A stretch of DNA of 44,625 nt from Devosia psychrophila (GTDB taxonomy: Bacteria; Pseudomonadota; Alphaproteobacteria; Rhizobiales; Devosiaceae). The stretch lies in contig NZ_LAPV01000126.1 in assembly GCF_000971275.1 (NCBI RefSeq), forward strand, positions 1-44,625, given 5' to 3'. Under the pieces are notes generated by a model, which searched no databases, was not told where the DNA came from, and saw only the letters and a list, made by a program, of their open reading frames with translations. Each line of letters starts with the position of its first letter. Within the stretch, counting starts at the first letter, position 1. This document shows, in pieces, positions 17,825-25,887 of the stretch. A program made the translations under genes and the position numbers.

Positions 17825-19522
17825 ATGACGCTCAGCCTAACCGACCCGACCTGGTACCCGATCGCCTCCAGCGATGACCTGCCGTTTCGCCATGTCTATC
17901 AGGGCCAGCTTCTCGGCCGCGAACTCGCCGTGTGGCGGGCCGATGATGGCAACGTCAACGTCTGGGAAAACCGCTGCCTGCATCGCGGCGTGAGGCTGTC
18001 CATTGGCGTCAATGAGGGCGGTGAGCTCAAGTGCCAGTACCACGGCTGGCGCTATGCCAACCGCTCAGCCGGCTGCACTTACATCCCGGCCCACCCTGCC
18101 GACGCTCCGGCACGCCGCATCCAGAACCGCACCTATCCGGTGCGCGAGGCCTATGGCCTGATCTGGTCCGCCGCCAATGATGACCAGGTTTTCCAGCCCT
18201 TCCCCGGCGCGGAAGGCAACGACTGGTTCCCGTTGCGCCCAATGCCGGTCAATGCCGCGCCCGAGGATGTGCTGGCGGCACTGGCCAGCCTGGCGCCCGA
18301 TGACCAGCCCGCAGATCTGCTGCCCGGTCTGACTCTTCACTTCGGCGACACATATTACTTCGTCCAGCCCGTCGATGCTGGCCGGTCGGTGATCCGCGGC
18401 CTGCTGTCGGCACAGCCAGACAGTGCCACGCTGCGCCATTGCAACGAAACGCTGAGCAAGCTGCGGGATCGCGTGGAGCGCGCCGCAGCGAAAAAGCCGG
18501 CGCCGGAGCCGCTCAATCCAGCCTTCGAAAAAGTCTCGGCTGAGCTCTCGACCATGCCCGAGATCGCCGTGCCGCGCGGCAATACCTTGACCGTCGTGGT
18601 CAAGCGCAAATGGACCAGCGCCGATGGCGTCATTGGCTTCGAGTTGGCGCCGCGCGATGGTCACCTGCCGACCTTCCAGCCCGGCGCCCATATCGACTTG
18701 CACCTTCCCAATGGCCTGATCCGGCAATATTCCATCACCAACGGCCCGGGCGATTTGATGAGCTACATCATCGGCGTCAAGCAGGAGAGCGCCTCCAAGG
18801 GTGGCTCGAAGGTGCTGGTCGAGAGTGTGCGCGAAGGCGACCTGCTATCGATTTCCGAGCCGCGCAACAACTTCCCGCTGCGCCGCGACGCCACCCGCAC
18901 GGTGCTCATAGCCGGCGGCATCGGCATCACGCCACTGCTGTCGATGGCGCGCTTCCTCGACAAATCCAGCCTCAACTACGAGCTGCATTATTTCACCCGC
19001 GCCGGTGACGTGGCGTTCCGCTCAGAGCTCGAAGCGCTGAACGGCAAGGTGATCTTTCACACCGGCCTGCCGCGCGAGCAGATCGGCAGCACCATTGCCT
19101 CGGCGCTCGGTGAGTGGTCACTTGCCCAACACGTCTATGTATGTGGCCCCTCCGCCATGCTGGAAACCGTCCGCGCCACCGCGGCGTCACAAGGCTGGCC
19201 AGAAGCCTCGATCCACTTCGAATATTTTAAGAACGACAAGGTCATCGACAACTCTTCGGCCTTCGAGGTGGAACTGGCTCGCTCGGCCATGACGCTACAA
19301 ATTCCGTCCGGCAAGACCATCCTCGAAGTGATGCGCGACAATGGCCTGACCGTGCCCAGCTCCTGCGAACAGGGCGCCTGCGGCACCTGCCTGACTACGG
19401 TCATGGAAGGAGAAGTCGACCATCAGGACGTTTATCTCAACGACAGCGAAAAACGCTCCAACACCTGCATGATGACCTGCGTGTCGCGAGCAAAAAGCGC
19501 ACGATTGGTTCTGGATATCTGA
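17825..19522 (+). CDS. Rieske domain fused to flavin reductase and plant-type ferredoxin
   Basis: 565 residues in four parts. (1) Residues 10-118 are an intact Rieske domain with Cys51-x-His53 and Cys70-x2-His73 (CLHRG, CQYHGW). (2) Residues 120-230 look like a shrunken oxygenase catalytic domain (YYFVQPVDAGRSVIRGLL) with no iron motif. (3) Residues 250-460 are a ferredoxin-NADP reductase-like module with flavin motif RQYS (300-303), nucleotide motif GGIGITP (364-370) and YVCGP (437-441). (4) Residues 478-565 are a 2Fe-2S ferredoxin with Cys514, Cys519, Cys522 and Cys552. Parts 3 and 4 equal a VanB/phthalate-dioxygenase-type reductase. The chain can carry electrons from NAD(P)H through flavin and ferredoxin to its own Rieske cluster, and probably on to the iron site of the upstream subunit. 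Confidence 0.88.
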   Translation: MTLSLTDPTWYPIASSDDLPFRHVYQGQLLGRELAVWRADDGNVNVWENRCLHRGVRLSIGVNEGGELKCQYHGWRYANRSAGCTYIPAHPADAPARRIQNRTYPVREAYGLIWSAANDDQVFQPFPGAEGNDWFPLRPMPVNAAPEDVLAALASLAPDDQPADLLPGLTLHFGDTYYFVQPVDAGRSVIRGLLSAQPDSATLRHCNETLSKLRDRVERAAAKKPAPEPLNPAFEKVSAELSTMPEIAVPRGNTLTVVVKRKWTSADGVIGFELAPRDGHLPTFQPGAHIDLHLPNGLIRQYSITNGPGDLMSYIIGVKQESASKGGSKVLVESVREGDLLSISEPRNNFPLRRDATRTVLIAGGIGITPLLSMARFLDKSSLNYELHYFTRAGDVAFRSELEALNGKVIFHTGLPREQIGSTIASALGEWSLAQHVYVCGPSAMLETVRATAASQGWPEASIHFEYFKNDKVIDNSSAFEVELARSAMTLQIPSGKTILEVMRDNGLTVPSSCEQGACGTCLTTVMEGEVDHQDVYLNDSEKRSNTCMMTCVSRAKSARLVLDI

Positions 19523-19525
19523 CCC

Positions 19526-20167
19526 ATGGCCATCACCCTCTACGACTTCGAACTGTCCGGTAATTGCTACAAGCTGCGGCTGCTGATGAGCGCACTGAAG
19601 CTGCGCTATGATATCGTGCCGGTGGATTTTTATCCCGGCCGCCAGCACAAGGCCGACTGGTTCCTGCGCATGAACCCGTTCGGGCAGTTGCCGGTGCTCA
19701 AGGACGACGACTTGATCCTGTCGGATTCGGGCGCCATCCTTGCCTACCTGGCGCGGAAATATGACGAGGCCAGCCTGTGGTTTCCCGATGATCCGGCTGT
19801 GACAGCCGAGATCCTGCGCTGGCATTCGGTGGCCGACGACATCACCGCGACATCATCGGCCGCCCGGCTGGCGCTGGGTTATGGATATGATTTCGACATA
19901 GCGAAAACCCAGAAGGGCGCCCACCGTATCTTCCGCTTGATGGACGAGCATCTGTGGTTTGGCGAACGCGAGGGGCGCGACTGGCTGTGCTCGCCGGCGC
20001 ATCCCACCACGGCCGATATCGCCTGCTTCCCCTATGTCATGCTGAGCGAGGAAGGCGGCGTGGGCCGCGAGGATTACCCGGCGCTCCGCCGCTGGACCGA
20101 TCGGGTGCGGCGGATACCGGGTTTTGTTGTCATGTCCGGCATTTTCCCTGCCGGACGGGCATTGTAG
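19526..20167 (+). CDS. Glutathione S-transferase family protein
   Basis: 213 residues. The N-terminal thioredoxin-like domain has LSGNCYKLRLLM (the Ser/Cys-containing glutathione-binding loop), the cis-Pro region NPFGQLPVLKDDDL and the glutathione-contact motif LSDSGAILAYLARKY. An all-helical C-terminal domain follows. It starts 3 bases after the Rieske-reductase gene, so it is almost certainly in the same operon. Stand-alone GSTs in ring-hydroxylation operons often act on reactive or halogenated intermediates by glutathione addition or thiolysis; that role here is inference. It converges on epmB with a 5-base gap. Confidence 0.87.
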   Translation: MAITLYDFELSGNCYKLRLLMSALKLRYDIVPVDFYPGRQHKADWFLRMNPFGQLPVLKDDDLILSDSGAILAYLARKYDEASLWFPDDPAVTAEILRWHSVADDITATSSAARLALGYGYDFDIAKTQKGAHRIFRLMDEHLWFGEREGRDWLCSPAHPTTADIACFPYVMLSEEGGVGREDYPALRRWTDRVRRIPGFVVMSGIFPAGRAL

Positions 20168-20172
20168 CTAGT

Positions 20173-21216
20173 CTAAGAATTGGGCGGATAGGCGTGCTCG
20201 GTGCCCTGCCAATCGCGTATGGTAAAACAGCCGTCGCCGCCCGAGATGACGCTGGCGCCGATCTCGGCCTTGCCATGGCCGCCCGGGATATCGAGAATAT
20301 AGGTCGGCTGTGCGAGGCCCGAAATCCTCCCGCGCAGTGCCGTCACCAGCGCCTGCCCCGCCTCGATGCTGACGCGGAAGTGGCTGGTTCCGGGCGCCAG
20401 GTCGGGATGATGCAAATAATAGGGCTTCACCCGGTTCTCGACGAAACCCATCATCAGCGCCGCTAGCGTTTCCACATCGTCGTTGACGCCAGCCAGCAGT
20501 ACCGACTGGCTGACCAGCACGACGCCACCATCGGCCAGCCGCCCCATCGCCGCTCGGGCTTCGGCGGTGAATTCGCGCGGATGATTGGCGTGTACCGCGA
20601 GATAGGTGGTCTTTCCGCTAGATTTGAGCGCCGCGACCATCTCGGCATCGACCCGCTCAGGCTCCACCACCGGCACGCGGGTATGAAAGCGGACAATCTT
20701 GACGTGATCGATGCCCGCCAGCCGCGCCATGATCTCGCGCAGCCGACGCGGCGACAGCACCAGCGGATCGCCGCCGGTGAGGATGACCTCCCAGATCTCC
20801 TCGTGCGCCGCGATATAGCCGATTGCAGCATCGAGCTCGGGCCCGGTTAGCGTGCCGAGCCCCTGCGGCCCCACCATTTCGCGGCGGAAACAGAAGCGGC
20901 AATACACCGGGCAGACATGCACCGCCTTGAGAAGTACCCGATCGGGATAACGATGCACGATGCCTTCGACCGGCGAATGCGTCAGGTCGCCGATCGGGTC
21001 AGCGCGTTCGTCTGGGGTGGTCACCAGCTCCGCCAGCGTCGGCAGGAACTGTCGTGCGATTGGGTCATTTGGGTCGTTAGGGTCGATTAGCGCTGCGATC
21101 GCCGGCGTTATGCCGATGGCATAGCGGGCTGCGACGTCTTCGAGGCCAGCCGCATTTTCCACCAGACCGGATGCCACGAGTTCACCAACGCTCTTGATCG
21201 ACCGGTGCGCGGTCAT
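20173..21216 (-). CDS. epmB: EF-P lysine 2,3-aminomutase EpmB
   Basis: A 347-residue radical-SAM enzyme that makes (R)-beta-lysine for elongation factor P. The cluster motif CPVYCRFC gives Cys102, Cys106 and Cys109 (CxxxCxxC). The motif PGGHGKAE near the C-terminus holds the lysine expected to bind PLP. It lacks the extra C-terminal region of catabolic lysine aminomutases, as EpmB does. The ATG at 21216 overlaps the epmA stop by 4 bases (ATGA) and has a GGTGGCGGA ribosome site; a longer start at 21234 is possible. A small 9-base tandem repeat codes for DPNDPNDP near residue 45. Confidence 0.92.
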   Translation of the reverse strand: MTAHRSIKSVGELVASGLVENAAGLEDVAARYAIGITPAIAALIDPNDPNDPIARQFLPTLAELVTTPDERADPIGDLTHSPVEGIVHRYPDRVLLKAVHVCPVYCRFCFRREMVGPQGLGTLTGPELDAAIGYIAAHEEIWEVILTGGDPLVLSPRRLREIMARLAGIDHVKIVRFHTRVPVVEPERVDAEMVAALKSSGKTTYLAVHANHPREFTAEARAAMGRLADGGVVLVSQSVLLAGVNDDVETLAALMMGFVENRVKPYYLHHPDLAPGTSHFRVSIEAGQALVTALRGRISGLAQPTYILDIPGGHGKAEIGASVISGGDGCFTIRDWQGTEHAYPPNS

Positions 21217-22268
21217 TCCGCCACCGGCGCCCATAGCACTGCCTCGATGCGTGGTGCCGCCGTCGCCAGCATGACCAGCCGGTCGAAACCCATGGCAACG
21301 CCGCTGGCTTCCGGCATCAGCGCCAAGGCGGCGAGGAAATCTTCGTCCAGCGGATAGCGCTCGTTGTAGATCCGTTGTTTTTCGTTCATCTCGGCAGTGA
21401 AACGGCGACGTTGCTCGTCGGCATCGGTCAGTTCGCCGAAGCCGTTAGCCAGTTCGACGCCGCAGGCATATAGCTCGAACCGCTCTGCCACGCGACGGTC
21501 ATCACCCGTCCGTCGTGCCAGGGCAGCCTCTGCCGCGGGATAGCGATCCAGCACGGTGATGCGGCCGATGCCCAGGTGCGGCTCGACTTTTTCATTGAGC
21601 ACGCGGCTGAACAGGTAGCTCCAACTGCGGTCGTCGGGCACATCCATCCCGAGTGCCAGCATCTGCGCCGCCAGCTTTTCGCCATCTGTGGTACCGTCAT
21701 CATCCATCGTTGCTAGCAGATCGATCCCGGCATAGCGCGCGAACGCGTCCACCACGTTCAATCGTTCCGGCTCTGCAAAGGGATCGCATTCCCGATCCTT
21801 AAACCGCAATACGCTGACCCGCGTCGCCTTGGCCGCCAGCGCCAGCAACGCCACGCAGTCGCGGATCACGGCCTCATAGGGCTCGCCGGCGCGATACCAT
21901 TCCAGCATGGTGAACTCGGGATGATGCAGCGCGCTGCGCTCGCGATTGCGCCAGACATGCTGCAGGCTGGCAATGCGCCGCTCGCCCGCCGCCAGCAGCT
22001 TTTTCAGGGTGAACTCGGGCGAGGTGTGCAGATACATCTGCGTACCCAGCCCGTCATTGCCGATCATCGTTGCGCCAAAAGCATGTAGATGCGTCTCGTT
22101 GCCCGGTGACCGCTGCAGCGCCGGTGGATCGACGATAAGGAAGTCGCGATCAGTCAGATAGCCGCGAATTGCCGCCTCAATGCGATTGCGCGCCAAGAGA
22201 ATCGGCCGCCGGTCGGCATGGACCTGAGGCGTCCACCACGGCGATGACTGGTTATCGTGCGTGCTCAT
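21213..22268 (-). CDS. epmA: EF-P-(R)-beta-lysine ligase EpmA
   Basis: A 351-residue class-II aminoacyl-tRNA-synthetase paralogue (GenX/PoxA) that has the catalytic core of lysyl-tRNA synthetase but no anticodon-binding domain. Motif 2 reads VWRNRERSALHHPEFTMLEW, and motif 3 reads GVAMGFDRLVML near the C-terminus. It activates beta-lysine from EpmB and transfers it to a lysine of EF-P. The ATG at 22268 has a strong AAAGG site. The open frame also reaches a GTG at 22325, which would add 19 residues unlike the family. It forms a coupled operon with epmB and is divergent from efp. Confidence 0.93.
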   Translation of the reverse strand: MSTHDNQSSPWWTPQVHADRRPILLARNRIEAAIRGYLTDRDFLIVDPPALQRSPGNETHLHAFGATMIGNDGLGTQMYLHTSPEFTLKKLLAAGERRIASLQHVWRNRERSALHHPEFTMLEWYRAGEPYEAVIRDCVALLALAAKATRVSVLRFKDRECDPFAEPERLNVVDAFARYAGIDLLATMDDDGTTDGEKLAAQMLALGMDVPDDRSWSYLFSRVLNEKVEPHLGIGRITVLDRYPAAEAALARRTGDDRRVAERFELYACGVELANGFGELTDADEQRRRFTAEMNEKQRIYNERYPLDEDFLAALALMPEASGVAMGFDRLVMLATAAPRIEAVLWAPVAE

Positions 22269-22395
22269 CTGACCTTTATCGCGGTCGGGCTGGCGAATTT
22301 CGCCGAGATAGGATAGTTGGCGCACGAAAGTCTATTCCGCCGCCGTAGATGGCTCTGCCTCTACGACGCGACTACGATATGAACAAGGAAGAATA

Positions 22396-22965
22396 ATGGT
22401 CAAGGTCATCGCCTCTTCGCTGCGCAAGGGCAACGTCGTCGAACAGGATGGCGCTCTGCACGTCGTCCTCACCGCCGAAAACGTCCATCCCGGCAAGGGC
22501 AATTCCATCACCAACGTCAACATGCGACGCATTTCGGATGGCGTGAAGGTGGTTGGCCGCTGGCGCACCGTCGAAATGGTCGAGAAGGCCGATGTCGACG
22601 ATCGCGAATATGACTATCTTTATTCCGATGGCGAAGGGCACCATTTCATGGAGCCTGCCACCTATGAGCAGATCACCGTGTCCGAAGACGTCATCGGCGA
22701 CCAGAAAGCCTATCTCGTCGATGGCATGAAGGTGCATCTCAAGACCTTCGAGGGCACGGCGCTTTCGATGGAATTGCCTCAGCGCCTGTCGTTCGAGATC
22801 GTCGAGACCGAACCTGTAGTGAAGGGCCAGACGGCGTCATCGTCCTACAAGCCCGCTATCTTGAACAACGGCCTGCGTGTCATGGTCCCGCCGCATATCG
22901 GCACCGGCACCCGCATCGTGATTTTGACTGAAGACAATTCATACGTAGAGCGCGCCAAGGACTGA
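22396..22965 (+). CDS. efp: Elongation factor P
   Basis: 189 residues with the three beta-barrel domains of EF-P, which binds stalled ribosomes and relieves arrest at polyproline stretches. Domain I carries the loop HPGKGNS with Lys34, the position modified with beta-lysine in EpmAB organisms. Domain III ends [18 protein letters not shown]. The ribosome site GGAAG is well placed before the ATG. The gene is divergent from epmA across a 127-base region that should hold both promoters, and a strong terminator follows it. Confidence 0.97.
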   Translation: MVKVIASSLRKGNVVEQDGALHVVLTAENVHPGKGNSITNVNMRRISDGVKVVGRWRTVEMVEKADVDDREYDYLYSDGEGHHFMEPATYEQITVSEDVIGDQKAYLVDGMKVHLKTFEGTALSMELPQRLSFEIVETEPVVKGQTASSSYKPAILNNGLRVMVPPHIGTGTRIVILTEDNSYVERAKD

Positions 22966-22991
22966 AGGGTAGAATGCCCCTTGCACAACAA

Positions 22992-23013
22992 AACGGGCCC
23001 TTTCGGGCCCGTT
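22992..23013. terminator. Bidirectional terminator between efp and the DUF2934 gene
   Basis: AACGGGCCC, a TTTC loop and GGGCCCGTT form a perfect 9-bp stem. It is followed by TGCTATTTG on the plus strand and by TTGTTGTG on the minus strand. It sits 27 bases after efp and directly after the convergent DUF2934 gene, so it probably serves both. Confidence 0.85.
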
Positions 23014-23014
23014 G

Positions 23015-23236
23015 CTATTTGTCCCCGATCTCTCCGGTCGCTTCACGCCAGTTTTCGTCGGCGCGATCGACAGGCGTGCCTTCAGCCAGCCATTTGTCAT
23101 AGGCGATCTGCCGCAGCAGCTTGTCTTTTGCTCTGAGCCAATAATCGAAAGCGCGACCTTCCGGCCGCCCGTCATGTTCCCAGAGAAAATATGCCGTTTG
23201 CCGCAGACGTTCGGCGACCTCGGAATTCTTGATCAT
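23015..23236 (-). CDS. DUF2934 family small protein
   Basis: 73 residues with the DUF2934 pattern: AERLRQTAYFLWEHDGRPEG, then AFDYWLRAKDKLL. It is charged, has no signal peptide or membrane segment, and is probably cytoplasmic. The function of the family is not known to me; members often lie next to general-stress genes. It lies downstream of the DUF892 gene on the same strand, with a hairpin between them, and may receive read-through from the stress promoter at 23815-23839. Confidence 0.82.
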   Translation of the reverse strand: MIKNSEVAERLRQTAYFLWEHDGRPEGRAFDYWLRAKDKLLRQIAYDKWLAEGTPVDRADENWREATGEIGDK

Positions 23237-23256
23237 TATGCTACCACAAGAAATTG

Positions 23257-23276
23257 GCGCGGGAGTTACCCCGCGC
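23257..23276 (-). terminator. Hairpin between the DUF892 and DUF2934 genes
   Basis: GCGCGGG and CCCGCGC form a 7-bp stem with a 6-base loop directly after the DUF892 stop. On the minus strand it is followed by CAATTTCTTG, a weak T-run. It could be a partial terminator that lowers DUF2934 expression, or an RNA-stability hairpin. Confidence 0.5.
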
Positions 23277-23283
23277 CCGGCGC

Positions 23284-23775
23284 TTACGCAGCCTTCTGGT
23301 TCACGTTGCTGGTGGCGACCTGGCTCAGCTTCTTGTCGGTCGCAATTTCTTCCTTCAGAGTTGCGTCGAGCAGCGCCACTGCGTCCGTCATGCCGAGCTG
23401 GGTAGCCCAGGTCTTGAGCGTGCCGTAGCGGGCCATTTCATAGTGTTCGACAGCTTGAGCCGACGATACCAGGCCGGCGTCGAGCGCCACGGTGCCCTTG
23501 TACTCGTCCATGATCGACTTGCCTTCTTCGATGATCCCGAGGATGGCATCGCAGGTCTTGGCTCGGGCCGGCTTGCCGAGCAGCTCGAAAATCTGTTCCA
23601 GGCGTTCGATGTGACCTTCGGTTTCTTCGGCATGCTGTTCAAAGCCGGCCTTGAGTTCCGGCGAGGTCGCAGCCTTGGCCATCTTGGGAAGGGTCTTCAC
23701 GATCTGCTTTTCGGCGTAATAGATATCTTTGAGCGTATCGAGAAACAGATCGTCCAAAGTTTTTTCGGCAGCCAT
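23284..23775 (-). CDS. DUF892 ferritin-like stress protein (YciF/YciE family)
   Basis: 163 residues of almost pure helix with the DUF892 pattern: FLDTLKDIYYAEKQIVKTLPKMA, HAEETEGHIERLEQIFE, then the second helix pair with VEHYEMARYGTLKTWA. The regularly spaced Glu/His residues (E, ExxH) are those of a ferritin-like diiron four-helix bundle. Relatives in alphaproteobacteria are general-stress proteins induced by osmotic, desiccation or oxidative stress. The ATG has a GGAGATATC site. An EcfG-type promoter lies 40-65 bases upstream. Confidence 0.9.
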   Translation of the reverse strand: MAAEKTLDDLFLDTLKDIYYAEKQIVKTLPKMAKAATSPELKAGFEQHAEETEGHIERLEQIFELLGKPARAKTCDAILGIIEEGKSIMDEYKGTVALDAGLVSSAQAVEHYEMARYGTLKTWATQLGMTDAVALLDATLKEEIATDKKLSQVATSNVNQKAA

Positions 23776-23814
23776 CTTGATATCTCCAGTGAATGGGTAA
23801 GACGCTGGCCGGAG

Positions 23815-23839
23815 AACGGCTTTCTTTCACCAAGGTTCC
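23815..23839 (-). promoter_or_regulatory. EcfG-type general-stress promoter for the DUF892 gene
   Basis: On the minus strand GGAAC (23839-23835) is followed by exactly 16 bases and then CGTT (23818-23815). This is the alphaproteobacterial EcfG (PhyR-controlled) promoter consensus GGAAC-N16/17-CGTT. It is correctly oriented upstream of the ATG at 23775, leaving a short leader with the ribosome site. The motif is read directly from the sequence; sigma-factor dependence is inferred. Confidence 0.78.
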
Positions 23840-23882
23840 GCGCTTTTTGAGGACGCCTGGCACTGGGTGACTTTGGCTTAAC

Positions 23883-24851
23883 CTAGGTGAATCTCTTGCC
23901 GAGCCACACCATCTGCGCCCGGTCCTGAAAGGCTTGGCCACCCTCGTGATTATTGTACTCGTATTCTTCCATCGTCTTGTCCGTCCCGGCATAGGCGTTA
24001 TAGGCGCCATAGACGGTCGATGGCGGGCAGACCTCATCCATGACGGCCACTGAAAACAGGGCCGCTGCTTTTGACTGGCGCGCAAAATTGACGCCGTCGA
24101 AATAGTTCAGCGTCTCAAACACCTGAGCTTTCTTGTCGCGATGCTGCGCCAGAAAACGCACGATCTCGCCATAGGGATCGCGGCTGGCCTTTGCCATGGC
24201 CCGGCGATAATCGCAAAGAAATGGCACATCGGGCATCACCGCCTTGACGCGCGGATCGATGCCCGCCACGGCCAGCGAAATGCCGCCGCCCTGGCTGCCA
24301 CCGCAGACGGCGATGCGGGCGGCATCAACGAAATCCTGCGCCACCATGGCATCAATTGCCCGCACCGCATCGGTGAAGACGCGGCGATAGTAATAGTCGT
24401 TTTTGTCGAGGATGCCCTTGGTCATCATGCCCGGAATCGATGGCGTGGTGCCTACCGGGTCAGCCGTGCCGCCGGTCGACCAGCCACTGCCCTGCCCGCG
24501 CGTGTCCATGCGGAAATAGGCATAGCCCGACGCCGCCCAATGTAACTGCTCATGCGGAAAGCCGCGACCGCCGCCATAGCCCAGAAATTGCACCACCAGC
24601 GGCAGCTTGCCGGTCCGGTCAGCCGGCAGCACCAGCCAGCCCTTGATCGGATGCCCACCAAAACCCGGAAAGGTAACGTCGAATGCTTCGACGGCTTTCA
24701 GCGTCGTATCCGCAGGGATAAGGCTGACCGCCCCACCGATGGCGCGCGCCTCGGCAATGGTGGCCTCCCAGAATGCCGCAAAATCGGCAGGCCTCGTCAC
24801 ATCACTTTGGTAAGCACCCAGCTCAGGCTGCGTCAGATCGGGAAACGGCAC
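23883..24851 (-). CDS. CE7 acetylxylan esterase / cephalosporin-C deacetylase
   Basis: A 322-residue alpha/beta hydrolase of carbohydrate esterase family 7. Catalytic residues are visible: Ser186 in CGGSQGGG, Asp272 in VMDEVCPPS and His302 in YNNHEGG. Family marks MDTRGQGSGW and GILDKNDYYYRRVFTDAVRA are intact. No signal peptide is seen, so it should act in the cytoplasm on acetylated (oligo)saccharides taken up by importers. The start is GTG at 24851 with a strong AGGAG site. It is not obviously in an operon with its neighbours. Confidence 0.9.
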   Translation of the reverse strand: MPFPDLTQPELGAYQSDVTRPADFAAFWEATIAEARAIGGAVSLIPADTTLKAVEAFDVTFPGFGGHPIKGWLVLPADRTGKLPLVVQFLGYGGGRGFPHEQLHWAASGYAYFRMDTRGQGSGWSTGGTADPVGTTPSIPGMMTKGILDKNDYYYRRVFTDAVRAIDAMVAQDFVDAARIAVCGGSQGGGISLAVAGIDPRVKAVMPDVPFLCDYRRAMAKASRDPYGEIVRFLAQHRDKKAQVFETLNYFDGVNFARQSKAAALFSVAVMDEVCPPSTVYGAYNAYAGTDKTMEEYEYNNHEGGQAFQDRAQMVWLGKRFT

Positions 24852-24930
24852 GGCAAATCTCCTCGCGTTGCGAGCGAGAATGCACCGGCCGTGACGGCCA
24901 TACTAGGTGGCTGCATTATCTTGCGCAAAA

Positions 24931-24958
24931 AAAAGCCCCGCTCGATGGCGGGGCTTTT
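24931..24958 (-). terminator. Rho-independent terminator after motB
   Basis: AAAAGCCCCGC, a TCGATG loop and GCGGGGCTTTT form a 7-bp GC stem flanked by A and T runs. On the minus strand the stem is followed by TTTTTTTTGCG. It lies 5 bases after the motB stop and should end the motA-motB transcript. Confidence 0.9.
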
Positions 24959-24963
24959 GCAGA

Positions 24964-25887
24964 TCAGGGCGCCAGGCCCGCGGGCACCGGCGGCGTTTCA
25001 TAAAGCAGCGTGATTTCGATCCGCTCGTTGGCAGCCATATAAGGGTCGTTGGGGAAGAACGGTTGCGCAGTGGAGCGACCCACCACAGAGTCGATCTTGT
25101 CGTCCTTGAGGCCGAATTCACCCATGATCTGGCGCACGGTATTGGCACGATCGGCCGACAGTTCCCACGAGCCGTAGCGCGGATTGGCATAGACGCCGCC
25201 GGCCGCCGTGTGGCCTTCGATGCGGACGGGATTGGACAGTTTCTGCAGGATCGGCGCGATGGCCGCGATGGCCTGGCGCGTCGACTCATTGGGGTATTTC
25301 GACCCCTCCGGGAACATCGGGCTGCCTTCCTGATCGATGATCCGGATATTCAGCCCTTCCTCGGTCTCTTCGACCAGCAAGTTGTCAGCAATCTCGGTGA
25401 TATCAGGCAGCGCTTGCCAAGCCTGCTTGATGCTGGCTGCCGCGCTGTGAAAGCCTTGGTCGTCCTTGGCCTTGAGGTCATATGACGAGGCCTTGGCGGC
25501 ATCGAACTGGTTGCCGCTCTTCTGCTCGCTGCCGGTCATGGCGCCAGACATGGTGCCGAATTCGGTGCCCTTGGGCGTGACCGACGCGTCAGGTCGCTCC
25601 TTCGGCGTCGCGCCGGCCATCAGCGAACCATCTGAGTTATCCAGCGCCGTACCGCCCATCAAGCCGCCCGAACCACTGGTGGTGGGCGCGATATTGGGGG
25701 GCGCGAAATAGGTGGCGAGGCCTTCCTTTTGCTCGGGCGTGGTCATGCTGATCAGCCAGAGCAGCAGGAAGAAGGCCATCATGGCGGTCACGAAGTCGGC
25801 GTACGCGATCTTCCAGGCGCCGCCGTGGTGGGCGTGCTTGTTCTTCTTGACCTTCTTGATGATGATCGGCTGGTCGTAATTGGCCAT
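24964..25887 (-). CDS. motB: Flagellar motor stator protein MotB
   Basis: 307 residues. A basic N-terminus (IIIKKVKKNKHAHHGG) leads into the single membrane helix IAYADFVTAMMAFFLLLWLI, whose Asp31 is the expected ion-binding residue. The plug region begins MTTPEQKEGLATYF. A long Gly/Ser-rich linker follows, and the OmpA-like peptidoglycan-binding domain includes IRIEGHTAAGG-like and ANERIEITLLYE segments. The layout resembles rhizobial MotB, with a longer linker than enterobacterial MotB. With MotA it forms the stator that powers flagellar rotation. The AGGAAG ribosome site is good, and it follows motA after 74 bases. Confidence 0.93.
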   Translation of the reverse strand: MANYDQPIIIKKVKKNKHAHHGGAWKIAYADFVTAMMAFFLLLWLISMTTPEQKEGLATYFAPPNIAPTTSGSGGLMGGTALDNSDGSLMAGATPKERPDASVTPKGTEFGTMSGAMTGSEQKSGNQFDAAKASSYDLKAKDDQGFHSAAASIKQAWQALPDITEIADNLLVEETEEGLNIRIIDQEGSPMFPEGSKYPNESTRQAIAAIAPILQKLSNPVRIEGHTAAGGVYANPRYGSWELSADRANTVRQIMGEFGLKDDKIDSVVGRSTAQPFFPNDPYMAANERIEITLLYETPPVPAGLAP

